In this document: positions 5,866 to 15,100 of the stretch, piece by piece
Numbering within the stretch: position 1 is the first letter of the stretch
How the letters are laid out: every line of letters begins with the position of its first letter
NCBI GenBank assembly: GCA_937892865.1
Contig: CALBJG010000147.1
Location: forward strand, 1 to 47,224
Source: an uncultured Clostridia bacterium
Lineage (GTDB): Bacteria; Bacillota; Clostridia; Oscillospirales; Oscillospiraceae
DNA length: 47,224 nt
Direction: 5' to 3'
The notes under the pieces: model-generated
Databases searched by the model: none
The model's input: the letters and a program-made list of their open reading frames with translations, nothing else
Told to the model about the DNA's origin: nothing
Position numbers and translations under genes: made by a program

Positions 5866-8800
5866 ATGAGAAGTATGATGAAACGTGTGCTTTTGTTGCT
5901 GTTATGCCTTGCGATGGTACTGCCTGCTGCAGCGCCCTGCGTTGTAACCGCTGCAGCATCCACCACATATCAATTAGGTGTATTTCAGACCGGCGTGAAC
6001 AGTAGCGGCAATCCGGTATACAGTACAGATAACTGGACCACCACAACAATAATCGAACAAACCCAGGCGGCGTATGAAGCCAACGGCTGGTGCATCCAGG
6101 AATTTGTAAAAAGCGTTAACAGTTCCGCTAAGTTCTATAGCACTGCCGGCTCTAAAATTATGACGTGTGTAGGCGATTATGTTGTCTATAAGATCAAATC
6201 TCCCGGCGCCGGTGTTCGCTCTCTGACTTTGAAGCACGGCACCTTCTTCCGAGACGGCAAGGTGGATCTGTATGTTATGCCAGCCACGACCACCGATATC
6301 AAGGCGGCTATGACCCCTGAAAACCGTGTGGGCAGAATCGATTTCTACAACGAAAATACGAACTCTGTTACTGATGTTGCATGGGGCAGCAATACGGTTG
6401 TAGGTTCTTATAATTTTGGATCTGCTTCCGAATACTATGTGGTTATGTATGTATGCGAGGCATCTCCGATCCACCCCAAAATGTGCTATTTCCATCCCAC
6501 TTCTCTTACCATTACCGAGGGTATTTTGACGCCCACTGTTCCCAATCAGAGAGCCAACTCTATTATGATTACCGACAGCCCCATCCAGACTTTCGAGCCT
6601 GCTACTTATGCGGCAACCGGCGAGTACAACGGTAATCCTTATATCTACATTCCCGTTGAAGGTAAAAAACTTTTTATCTACAATTTGGAAACCGGTGAAA
6701 AGTTTGACGAGGTAGACCTCCGCTTCACCGTTACCCGCGGTATCACAGCCGACCCGGACGGCAAGATCTGGATGGTCGGCAGCCAGTATTACTTACATTG
6801 CTATGATCCCGCTTCCCGCACCATCAAGGAATACTCCACTCAGGGTTCTATGGAAAGCGGTTTTGATCTGATTTATGCTGACAATGGTTGTCTGTACTTC
6901 GGTTCTTCTTCCAATGCGAATGTTTACGAGTTCAATATTGCCACCGAAACATTGCGCACTTTTAGCGGTCTGAATGCTGATACAGCGTATGCCTGCGGCG
7001 TTGCTTATAAAGACGGCTATGTTTATGCTGGTCTTACCGGCAATAAGAACACCGATGCGACCCACACCCGTGAAGTGGTTAAGATCCGGGTATCCGATGG
7101 CGTTGTTGTGGGCAGAACCGATGTTTCAGATTGTGTTGACAAGAAGGCAATTATGATCCGCGGCGCTGCTATTACCAACGGTATTTACATGGCAGGCGGC
7201 ATTGAGATGAACAAGATGCTTGCCATCGACATTGAGACCATGGAGCAGGTGGAGATCAAGTATAATGATGTTGTGATCACCAACTCAATTAACTTCAGCC
7301 CTTCCGAACTTTACAACGGAAAACGTTATTTTTCCGTAAGACCCGGCACCTGGGACTACAACCCCACTACCGGCGCCGGCACAAAGGGGTCTGTGGCTCC
7401 CGGACTGTACTGTATGGACAATGCAACCGGTGAAGTAGAGTTTGTTTCTCCGAATCTGCGCAACTCCTTGAAATTCACCCAGGACAGTATCATTAATATC
7501 AACGGCAGCGATTGTATTGTTTGGTATTCCGGTTCCGGTCATCATTATCTGAATCTGGAAACCAAAGAAGTGGTCAGTTTGGCTGACTTGGTGCAAAATA
7601 CAGATGGCGCAGCAGTTACTATGGACTCTATGGCGTTGGGTTTCCCCGGCACCAATGAGATTTTCCTGGGCGCATTTAACAATGATAAATGCTCAATTTA
7701 CAACACAGAGACCGGCACCGTCACAGCCAACTTCTATACCAACGGTCAGACCGACTGTATGATCACCTGTAACGGCAAACTCTATGCAGGCAACTACAAA
7801 GACGGTGTTCTGACCCAAGTGGATCTGAATAACAAGAACAACAATAAAGTGGTTATTGATTTCCGCTACACATTAGATCCCAACGGTCAGCCTTTTGATC
7901 AGGTGCGTGTGCACGCCATCGCGGCAGGTGATAACAAAGTATTTGCCGGTACTATGCCCGATAGTTATCTCCGGGGCGGCTGTATCGGCTGGTATGACAC
8001 AGTTACCGGCGAAAGTTATATTGAACGCAATGTGGTGGAAAACCAGTCTATCAATGCTTTGGAATACCATAATGGCTATCTCTATGGTACTACCACTACA
8101 GCCGGTGGTACCGGTGCTGGTGCAGATACTTCTCTGAGCGCAAAGTTGTTTATTTACGATGTAGCCAATAAGAAAAAAGTTCTGGAAGTTGACTTGCGCG
8201 ACTATATTTCCGGTCTGCCTGCTCGCTTGAATTATATGGGCGGTGTTGTGGCTGATCCGGATATCGCTACCAACAATAAACTTTGGGGCATCGTCAGCGA
8301 GACTTTGTATTCCTTTACCTACAACCCCAAAACAAATAGTGTTGCAGTAGAAGAAGAACTGGTTATCACTAAGACGAAATACAGCGGCAATACCTCCAAG
8401 GAACAGGATATTCACTTCCTGGATGGCTATATCTATACCTATTTTGCCGGCAGCAATGTGTTCCTGAAGATCAATTATTCCGATCCCAGCCAGTACACCC
8501 AGTTGCCTATCGCGTCTCCTGCCCACTCTGTTTTGGGTGAGGATAAGAATCTCTACTATTACAACGACCATACGCTGTATATGTATCCGCTGAATGTAAC
8601 AGAGGCAGACAAGAATGCCGCTAAGGCAGTGGATGCCGCTATTTTGGCGCTGTCCAAACCTGCAACCCTCGGAGATAAAGCCTCTGTAGAGGCAGCAAGA
8701 GATGCCTATAATGCCCTTGCCTGGGACCAGCGGGCGCTGGTGCAGAGCTTTTATCTGCTGCAGGAAGCAGAAACGGATATTCTGGAGGCGCGGATCGCCA

Positions 8801-9672
8801 CCATCGACCCGGCAAATCCGAATCAGGCACTGGTCAACGAGTTGTATGATATCTACTTGAATATGACAACGCAGCAGCGCAGTTATGTGTCTAACTTTGC
8901 CGTGTTGGAGAGCGCAAAAGATATGCTGAATCAGGATATCTTCTCTGTCGGCGATCAGGTCTTTAAGACACTGGAGGAAGCAGTTGCATCCGCCAGCCAG
9001 GGCGATGTGATCAAACTGCTTACAAACTACGAAGCAGATGATCTTGTTCTGGATGGTAATACAGTATTGGACCTCAATGGCTACCGTCTGGTCTGTGACA
9101 GTTTTGACTCTGCGGCTCTGGGCTTCGGCAATGTGATCGACTCGACCGGCGGAAACGGACTTTTGATGACGGACTCTTTGCTCTTAAAGCAGAACAATAC
9201 ATACCTGCCTTTATGGGATGGCCAGGAATCCGCTTACCGCTTCTTTGCCTATACATTTGCACTGGATTACGAGCCTGATAAGGTTGCCAGCGGTACACAG
9301 CAATTCTGGTACAAGATGGACTTTGAATCTCAAAAGGCTTATGAGTTGATCAAGACCGGCCATGCAAACCTGGAAGTAGGCGTGGATGTGGCGTGGAACG
9401 GCAAGCATCTGGTAAGAGTGATGTTTGGAAGAGGTGAGCCATTAAGTACCTATACTTTCGGCGCCCAGTGGGCAGAGGCTATGCAGAACAATCCGGATAC
9501 CTGGCTTTACGCCAAGGTCAGCGGATTGAATAGTTTCGGCTTGGATGGCACACTGTCTGTGACCCCTCTGGTGATCGCCAACGACTGTCAGGCGCAAGTG
9601 GCAGCCGGAGAAAGCGATACCATTACCTATGAGATCAACCGCTTTGACTTCGGTTGGGAAGAACGAAACTAA
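5866..9672 (+). CDS. Secreted beta-propeller protein 1 (no membrane anchor)
   Basis: 1268 aa, exported. Signal peptide ~1-30. Residues ~31-225 form one beta-rich module also found in the neighbours (YKIKSPGAG, then LYVMPA, TTDIKAAM and RVGRI). Residues ~233-905 are a large propeller with blade-like repeats (GITADPDGKIWMVG). It includes the signature common to all four propeller proteins here: QVRVHAIAAGD, GTMPDSY, an E..VVENQSI stretch, TTAGGTGAG. Two helical repeats (AARDAYNALAWDQRALV) span ~915-1022. From ~1024 comes a beta-helix-like start (FKTLEEAVASASQGD, then LDLNGYRL) and a C-terminal domain shared with the next protein. No TM helix or sortase motif follows. ATG 5866 is preferred over 5860 because the AGGGAAGGG site is eight bases away instead of two. 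Function unknown; glycan binding is a guess. Confidence 0.85.
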   Translation: MRSMMKRVLLLLLCLAMVLPAAAPCVVTAAASTTYQLGVFQTGVNSSGNPVYSTDNWTTTTIIEQTQAAYEANGWCIQEFVKSVNSSAKFYSTAGSKIMTCVGDYVVYKIKSPGAGVRSLTLKHGTFFRDGKVDLYVMPATTTDIKAAMTPENRVGRIDFYNENTNSVTDVAWGSNTVVGSYNFGSASEYYVVMYVCEASPIHPKMCYFHPTSLTITEGILTPTVPNQRANSIMITDSPIQTFEPATYAATGEYNGNPYIYIPVEGKKLFIYNLETGEKFDEVDLRFTVTRGITADPDGKIWMVGSQYYLHCYDPASRTIKEYSTQGSMESGFDLIYADNGCLYFGSSSNANVYEFNIATETLRTFSGLNADTAYACGVAYKDGYVYAGLTGNKNTDATHTREVVKIRVSDGVVVGRTDVSDCVDKKAIMIRGAAITNGIYMAGGIEMNKMLAIDIETMEQVEIKYNDVVITNSINFSPSELYNGKRYFSVRPGTWDYNPTTGAGTKGSVAPGLYCMDNATGEVEFVSPNLRNSLKFTQDSIININGSDCIVWYSGSGHHYLNLETKEVVSLADLVQNTDGAAVTMDSMALGFPGTNEIFLGAFNNDKCSIYNTETGTVTANFYTNGQTDCMITCNGKLYAGNYKDGVLTQVDLNNKNNNKVVIDFRYTLDPNGQPFDQVRVHAIAAGDNKVFAGTMPDSYLRGGCIGWYDTVTGESYIERNVVENQSINALEYHNGYLYGTTTTAGGTGAGADTSLSAKLFIYDVANKKKVLEVDLRDYISGLPARLNYMGGVVADPDIATNNKLWGIVSETLYSFTYNPKTNSVAVEEELVITKTKYSGNTSKEQDIHFLDGYIYTYFAGSNVFLKINYSDPSQYTQLPIASPAHSVLGEDKNLYYYNDHTLYMYPLNVTEADKNAAKAVDAAILALSKPATLGDKASVEAARDAYNALAWDQRALVQSFYLLQEAETDILEARIATIDPANPNQALVNELYDIYLNMTTQQRSYVSNFAVLESAKDMLNQDIFSVGDQVFKTLEEAVASASQGDVIKLLTNYEADDLVLDGNTVLDLNGYRLVCDSFDSAALGFGNVIDSTGGNGLLMTDSLLLKQNNTYLPLWDGQESAYRFFAYTFALDYEPDKVASGTQQFWYKMDFESQKAYELIKTGHANLEVGVDVAWNGKHLVRVMFGRGEPLSTYTFGAQWAEAMQNNPDTWLYAKVSGLNSFGLDGTLSVTPLVIANDCQAQVAAGESDTITYEINRFDFGWEERN

Positions 9673-9686
9673 ACAACAGATAAAAG

Positions 9687-9720
9687 AAACGATCCTACGA
9701 AAACTTTCGCAGGATCGTTT
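9687..9720 (+). terminator. Terminator after surface protein 1
   Basis: A long hairpin: AAACGATCCT (9687-9696) / AGGATCGTTT (9711-9720) plus inner CGAAA/TTTCG, almost loopless. The T-tract is short and broken by CTTC. Confidence 0.75.
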
Positions 9721-9765
9721 CTTCATTTAAATAAAGCCCGAATAAAATTCCCTCAGAATTTGTTA

Positions 9766-9794
9766 TTGCTTTTCCAAATGCAAAAAGATATAAT
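9766..9794 (+). promoter_or_regulatory. Promoter of surface protein 2
   Basis: TTGCTT (9766-9771), 17-base spacer, TATAAT (9789-9794). Further AT-rich -10-like hexamers follow, so the exact start is uncertain. Confidence 0.7.
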
Positions 9795-9851
9795 GAAATT
9801 ATAATATTATACTGGGTGGTGTTCGCTCAGTGAAAATGAGGAGGATCATAT

Positions 9852-11879
9852 ATGAAAAGAACGATGAAACGCATTGTCTCTGCTATGCTTACACTGTGTA
9901 TGCTGTTTGCACTGGCAATTCCTGCAATGGCTTTTGAGCCTGCAGAGCCTACTGCTGATGGCAGTTATGTCTATGATTTTGAGGCAGCAATGGCACTGGA
10001 AAGAAATAACGGCGCGAAAACTTCTACTTACGGCGCAGAGAATGCGTCTGTTCCGGAATCCAACACTATAGCGCAGAGCATGTGGAACGATTATTATGAA
10101 GATGGCTCTCTGAACTGGAGTTATCCCCAGGTTCCCAATACAAACGGCAATGGCAAGACGGATAAATCCGTAGCGCTGAATACTACCAGTGGCGCTATGC
10201 AGTTCTACGGCGGCGATCATTTGTTGGTTAAGTTTGGTACCGACGAGACTGTGGCTTGGGCAATTCTGAAGATCAAGGCGCCTAAGGTTGGCGTTTACAA
10301 TGTCGCCGTGGAACATAAGACCGGTAGTAATGGCGGCGTTAAGGAAGGCAAGATCCATATCCTGCCCGCATTCGATCTTCCTGACGCAGAAAACTATGAT
10401 GCAGCAGCGCATAATGCGCAGATCGATGCAATTGTTGCAGGCGGAGAGTATGCACTTGGCGGCACACTGGACTGCGATAATAATGGCACAGCGTCCAATG
10501 TTGTTACCGTGATGGGCAGTGTTGCTTTGGATGCTGTTAATGCAGAAGAATACTTTGTGATCTTCTCTGCTGACTTGTCCAAGAGTGATACCACAAATGG
10601 TATTCGTATGTATCTGCAAAATCTGACGCTGACGCCTGCTGAAGAAGCTGCTGTAAGCGCCGGTAATTATTCTTTGACCAATGCCACCGGCATCAGTATG
10701 GCAAATGGCTCCATTGAGGAAGTTGCAGCACAATATGCGGCGGGTTCCAGAGATGTGAAGGTCGTTGGTTTGCACAGCGGTATCACGAAAGCGGATATTG
10801 GATCCCAAATGTTCAACTTCGGTTATACAATGTATTCTGCAAAGGATCCCAAATGGGTTGCGCTGCAGGTTCGTATTCCCGCTGACGGCAGTTATAATGT
10901 GGCAGTCAACAGTGGTACTGCCAACGGCACTACCGATCCCAGAACCGGCGCGCCTATGGGCGCATACCTGGTGAAAGCCAGCGAAGTCAGCGGCACAGAC
11001 TATGCTGCTCTGATCACGGAAGACAATAAGATCGGCAGCGCTGCATTCGGTACCGGCAATACTCGCGGCGACTACGGCGTCCATGCTTTGGAAAAAGGTG
11101 AGTACATCCTGGTTCTGCAGGCTGAAAATTGCGCCTCCGGAAAATGGACAGCCGCAGAAGGCGATCATGCCAACAACTTCTACCTCAAGAGCCTGGAGTT
11201 CAACCCCAAGGGCGCTGAAATTAACGGTGTGGTGTATGACACAGTTGCAGCAGCCATTGCCGTAGCCCAAGAGGCTGATACCGTAAAACTGATGAAAGAC
11301 TATGTGGGCGATATTGATCTGCCTGCCGGTGTTTCTCTGGATTTGAACGGCTATGACTGGACTGTTTCCGAGTATGTGGCATCCAATGCGTATGAGTATA
11401 TCTTTGACAATACAACGGAAGGCGTTTTGAAAGTCGGCTCTATGACACTGTACGGCGATAACAACGGCTTTATGCCGCTGTATGATGAAACTGCCGGCGG
11501 CTACCGCTTCTATATGTTGAGTATTTCTGTAACGGAAACCGATTATGAAACTGTCGGAGATGCGACTCGTTTCTGGTTTAAGGTAGATTTTATGCAGTAT
11601 GATGCTATCGAACTGATCAAGAGCGGCAAATCCGGTTTGACCTTTGGTGTTGATGTGACTTGCGGCGAACAGACACTGGATGTTACCTTCGATAGTGGCG
11701 CAGGCACAGAAGCCTTTGCAGCCGCTTGGGCAACGGCATATGAAACCGGCACAAATGTGTGGCTGTACGCTGATATTTCCGGTTTGGATGCTTTGACTGA
11801 AACTCTGACAGTGACACCGACTGTCGAGATCGCCGGCAATGATCTGTCTGGTGGCTCTTTGGTCAAAAATGTTGGTTAA
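9852..11879 (+). CDS. Secreted modular protein 2 (two beta modules + shared C-domain, no propeller)
   Basis: 675 aa. Signal peptide 1-27 (cut after AMA). Residues ~36-260 are a diverged copy of the island's beta module (LNWSY, LKIKAPKVGVYN, HILPA). Residues ~270-455 are a second, more diverged copy (LQVRIPADGSYNVAV, then EYILVLQAE). From ~455 it matches the C-terminus of protein 1: VVYDTVAAAIAVAQEADTVK, SLDLNGYD, FMPLYDETAGGYRF, FWFKVDF, and a closing VWLYADISGLD. There is no anchor helix. SD AGGAGG precedes ATG 9852. Its stop codon overlaps the ribosome binding site of the 39-codon gene downstream, so the two are one transcript. Function unknown. Confidence 0.85.
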   Translation: MKRTMKRIVSAMLTLCMLFALAIPAMAFEPAEPTADGSYVYDFEAAMALERNNGAKTSTYGAENASVPESNTIAQSMWNDYYEDGSLNWSYPQVPNTNGNGKTDKSVALNTTSGAMQFYGGDHLLVKFGTDETVAWAILKIKAPKVGVYNVAVEHKTGSNGGVKEGKIHILPAFDLPDAENYDAAAHNAQIDAIVAGGEYALGGTLDCDNNGTASNVVTVMGSVALDAVNAEEYFVIFSADLSKSDTTNGIRMYLQNLTLTPAEEAAVSAGNYSLTNATGISMANGSIEEVAAQYAAGSRDVKVVGLHSGITKADIGSQMFNFGYTMYSAKDPKWVALQVRIPADGSYNVAVNSGTANGTTDPRTGAPMGAYLVKASEVSGTDYAALITEDNKIGSAAFGTGNTRGDYGVHALEKGEYILVLQAENCASGKWTAAEGDHANNFYLKSLEFNPKGAEINGVVYDTVAAAIAVAQEADTVKLMKDYVGDIDLPAGVSLDLNGYDWTVSEYVASNAYEYIFDNTTEGVLKVGSMTLYGDNNGFMPLYDETAGGYRFYMLSISVTETDYETVGDATRFWFKVDFMQYDAIELIKSGKSGLTFGVDVTCGEQTLDVTFDSGAGTEAFAAAWATAYETGTNVWLYADISGLDALTETLTVTPTVEIAGNDLSGGSLVKNVG

Positions 11880-11892
11880 GGAGGTAACGGAA

Positions 11893-12012
11893 ATGAAAAA
11901 TTACGTGAAACCCGAAATCGAAACACTGAACTTTGAGACTGAAAGCATTATGCTGGAAACTTTCGAGTTAGGTGCAAGCGATGTTAACGGTGGCTTTGTT
12001 GAGCGCACCTGA
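11893..12012 (+). CDS. 39-aa acidic peptide, unknown; RiPP-precursor-like look
   Basis: MKNYVKPEIETLNFETESIM followed by 19 more residues ending in NGGFVERT. A strong site TAAGGAGG overlaps the upstream stop codon (11877-11879), and a terminator follows 16 bases after the TGA, so the frame sits precisely in a translated position. It has no signal peptide and no cysteine. The K-Y-x-K-P-E-I-E start followed by F-E and I-M resembles, from memory, many tiny uncharacterised clostridial and Bacteroides ORFs, some of them proposed peptide precursors. A GG near the end could be a processing site but leaves only five residues. No maturation enzyme is recognised in the window. Confidence 0.65.
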   Translation: MKNYVKPEIETLNFETESIMLETFELGASDVNGGFVERT

Positions 12013-12027
12013 TCAATCATAAAAATG

Positions 12028-12059
12028 AATCCCCGGCAGAATTCTCTGCCGGGGATTTT
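12028..12059 (+). terminator. Terminator after protein 2 / small peptide
   Basis: Perfect 13-bp stem AATCCCCGGCAGA / TCTGCCGGGGATT with loop ATTC, then TT. Its CCCCGGCAGA core recurs in the next three terminators of the island. Confidence 0.9.
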
Positions 12060-12099
12060 GCGCTAATTTCAGCGGAATTTTTTGCCGTATATTTTGCTA

Positions 12100-12128
12100 T
12101 TGAAACATTGCAGGAAAGTATATAAAAT
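12100..12128 (+). promoter_or_regulatory. Promoter of surface protein 3
   Basis: TTGAAA (12100-12105), 17-base spacer, TAAAAT (12123-12128), ~45 bases before the start codon. Confidence 0.7.
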
Positions 12129-12172
12129 ATTACCATGAAAAGTTTTGTTTTGGTGCAAAAGGAGGAGCATTT

Positions 12173-15100
12173 ATGAAGAAGAGTTTCACTCGGATTCTGG
12201 CGCTGGCGCTGATCATCAGTATGCTGTTGCCTTGCCTGCCCACAGGCGCTGTTGCAGTTGAGGGCGGCGTGCAGACAGAACCGGTGCAGGTGGTCTATGA
12301 CTTTGTTTTGGAACAGACCGACAAGGTCAACAACAATGGCAGCAGTTTTGTAGGCCAGGCGTTGACCGGCACTGCGAACCAGGGCGCTATTGCAGGCTAT
12401 TATGCCGCTGATGAACTGAACTGGAAATATGCAGCGGACAACAATCTGGATTTCAAGACGGAGAGCAACCAATCCTTTGCTATGCTGTACTTTGGCGGTG
12501 GCAGCAATGTGTGGACCGGTCTGCGCTTGGGTATCAAAACCGAGGAAAACGGTACGGCCACCTATCCGGTGGGAGTTTGGTCTGCGCTGACCATCAAAGT
12601 ACCCACTGCCGGTAAGTATGCGCTGAATCTGGAACATCAGATCCGCGCTGACGGCACCACTGCAGGCGAGATCTATTTCCTGGAGGGTACATATGCAGAC
12701 AATGCAGCCATTGAAGCGGCAATGTCGGCAGCCGATCCCCAAAAGACTGTAGATTTCAGCAAGAGCGATTTTACCGTGGAAGATGCGGCGACCGCTTTGG
12801 GCAAAAAACAACTGAACGCAGGGGAGTACACCCTTGTGTTTAAGGCGACTGCCAAAAAATCAGAAAACTCTGCCTGCTTCTTCTATCTCAAAAAATTGAC
12901 CATGACTTTGGAAGAAGAAGTCAACACCGATGAACTGAAGAATGTCAGTTATAACTTCCTCCAGACATATGTGACAGAAAAGGTGGGTAAGTCTTTCAGT
13001 AATAAGTACTTCACCGCCATTCCCAACACAGATATTGATAATGCTTATGCAAATGAAGCATTGAACTGGAAAATTGCATCATCCAATGCGGCTGCTAAAC
13101 TTGCCGGCTCTGACTATGCAAAAATGGATACATATCTTGCCTATGGCAACGGCAGCAACTGGGCGGGTCTGCGTCTGGCAATGCGGGCAGAGGATTCTGC
13201 CGGCACCGGTGTCTATCAGACCGGTCACTGGTATGCTTTCACCCTTGCATCCCCCGGAGAAGGCAACTTTGATATCACTTTGGACTATCAGACCCGTAGC
13301 GATGCTAACCGGGATACCAAAGTCTACCTGCTTCCCGGCGCGCTGACCGATCCTGCCGAGATCCAGGCGGCTATGGACGCAACTACCAGCCTGACTACCG
13401 GCTTTGACGCCCGTATGGACAATGCAGGTGTTCCGGATAACACTTCCACTACATATAACAATGCAACCAAGTCTTTGGGCGTGCATACTTTGACCGATAC
13501 AGAGTATACACTGGTCATCCACGCCGCAGGCAGTACCGGTGTTGGCTTTTACCTCACCGGCTTGCATATGGCTGAACGCCTTGTAATCGAGGAAACGACT
13601 ACAGAAACCACCACCGGTAATACAGAATCTACCACGGAGAGCACCACAACCCCCGAAGATACCACGGCTCCCGAAGATACCACGATCTCCGATGAACCTG
13701 TCCCCCAGGGCCATAATTTTGCTTTGGCGGGCACACCTTTGAAAGTGGGCGAGGAAAGTTTTGCCGGCAAAACATTGGATTCAGCCGCAGTTATGGCAGC
13801 CATCGGTGGCCATTATGACGCCGGTATGCTGGATTGGAAATTTACCGGTCTGAATAACTTTGCGTCCTTTGCTGCGGAAGGCAGTAACCTTTACAATATG
13901 TACTTCATTGGCGGTACGGACTCTTATAAGTGGAGCGGCATCCGCCTTGGTCTGAAAGTGGAAACACCGGAAGGTAACATATTCCCTGCAGGCGTATGGA
14001 CAGCGCTGACGCTCCGCAGCCCAGGCAAGGGATTGTACGAGATCACGCTGAACTATCAGACCCGCAGCGACGCTACCTCTGAAGGTGAAGTATATCTGAT
14101 CAAGGGTACATTTACCGATCCTGCGGATGTAGCGGCAAAACTGACAAAAGACAATCTGCTGAAAACCATCGACTGTTCCAGTAAAGTAATTGATTTTGAA
14201 GACAAGGATCGTTTGCTTGGTACTGTAGAGCTGGAAGAGGGCGAATACACCATCGTATTCAAAGCCGCGAAAGCACCGAAGGGCGGCAACTATTTCTACA
14301 TCAATGACCTGATTTTCAACGAAACCCAGCCAAAACCCGTTCTGCCTCCTGTTCAGAAGGACAAACTGGTTTATAACTTTGCTCTTAGTGGAACAGAGTT
14401 TGTGGATGTAAATGGCGACGATGTGGCAGGTCAGAATCCTACGGCGAACAAGATCAAGGAAGCCTTGGATGAGTACTATAAAGACCAGTTGCTCTACTGG
14501 ACCTATGCAACCAATAACCTGGCATCTTTCAAGAAAGCCGATAATGAGGTGGAAAGCGTCTATTATTTCGGCGGCGGCCCCAACAAATATGTATGGAGCG
14601 GCTTGCGTATGGGCCATAAAGTTTTAGGCCCGGAGAAAGAGGAAGATGGCGACCTGAAGCCTTCCTATCCTGCCGGTTATTTCACTGCGCTGAATATCCA
14701 TTCTCCCGGTAAGGGCTACTATAAGTTCACACTGGACTTCCAAATGCGCGCTGACGGCACATCTACCGGCGAGATCTATTTGCTCAAGGGAAAATTGACG
14801 GATGCTTCCCAAATCGAAAAACAACTGACGAAAGACAACCTTTTGAAAGTGATCGATTTCTCCAGCAAGTCCTTCACACTGTCCGACAGCAAGAAAGAAC
14901 TGGGCGGCGTGGAGATGGAAAAAGGGGAGTATACCCTGGTGTTCCGGGCGATGGATGCCCAGGCCGGTGGCGGATATATCTATATCAATGCCCTGACAGC
15001 GGAAAAGACTCAACCGGAGCCTCCCAAGCAGCCTCTGCAGGTAAACAAACTGGAGTATGACTTCGTCCTCCATAATGATAAACTGGTGGACGACACCGAC

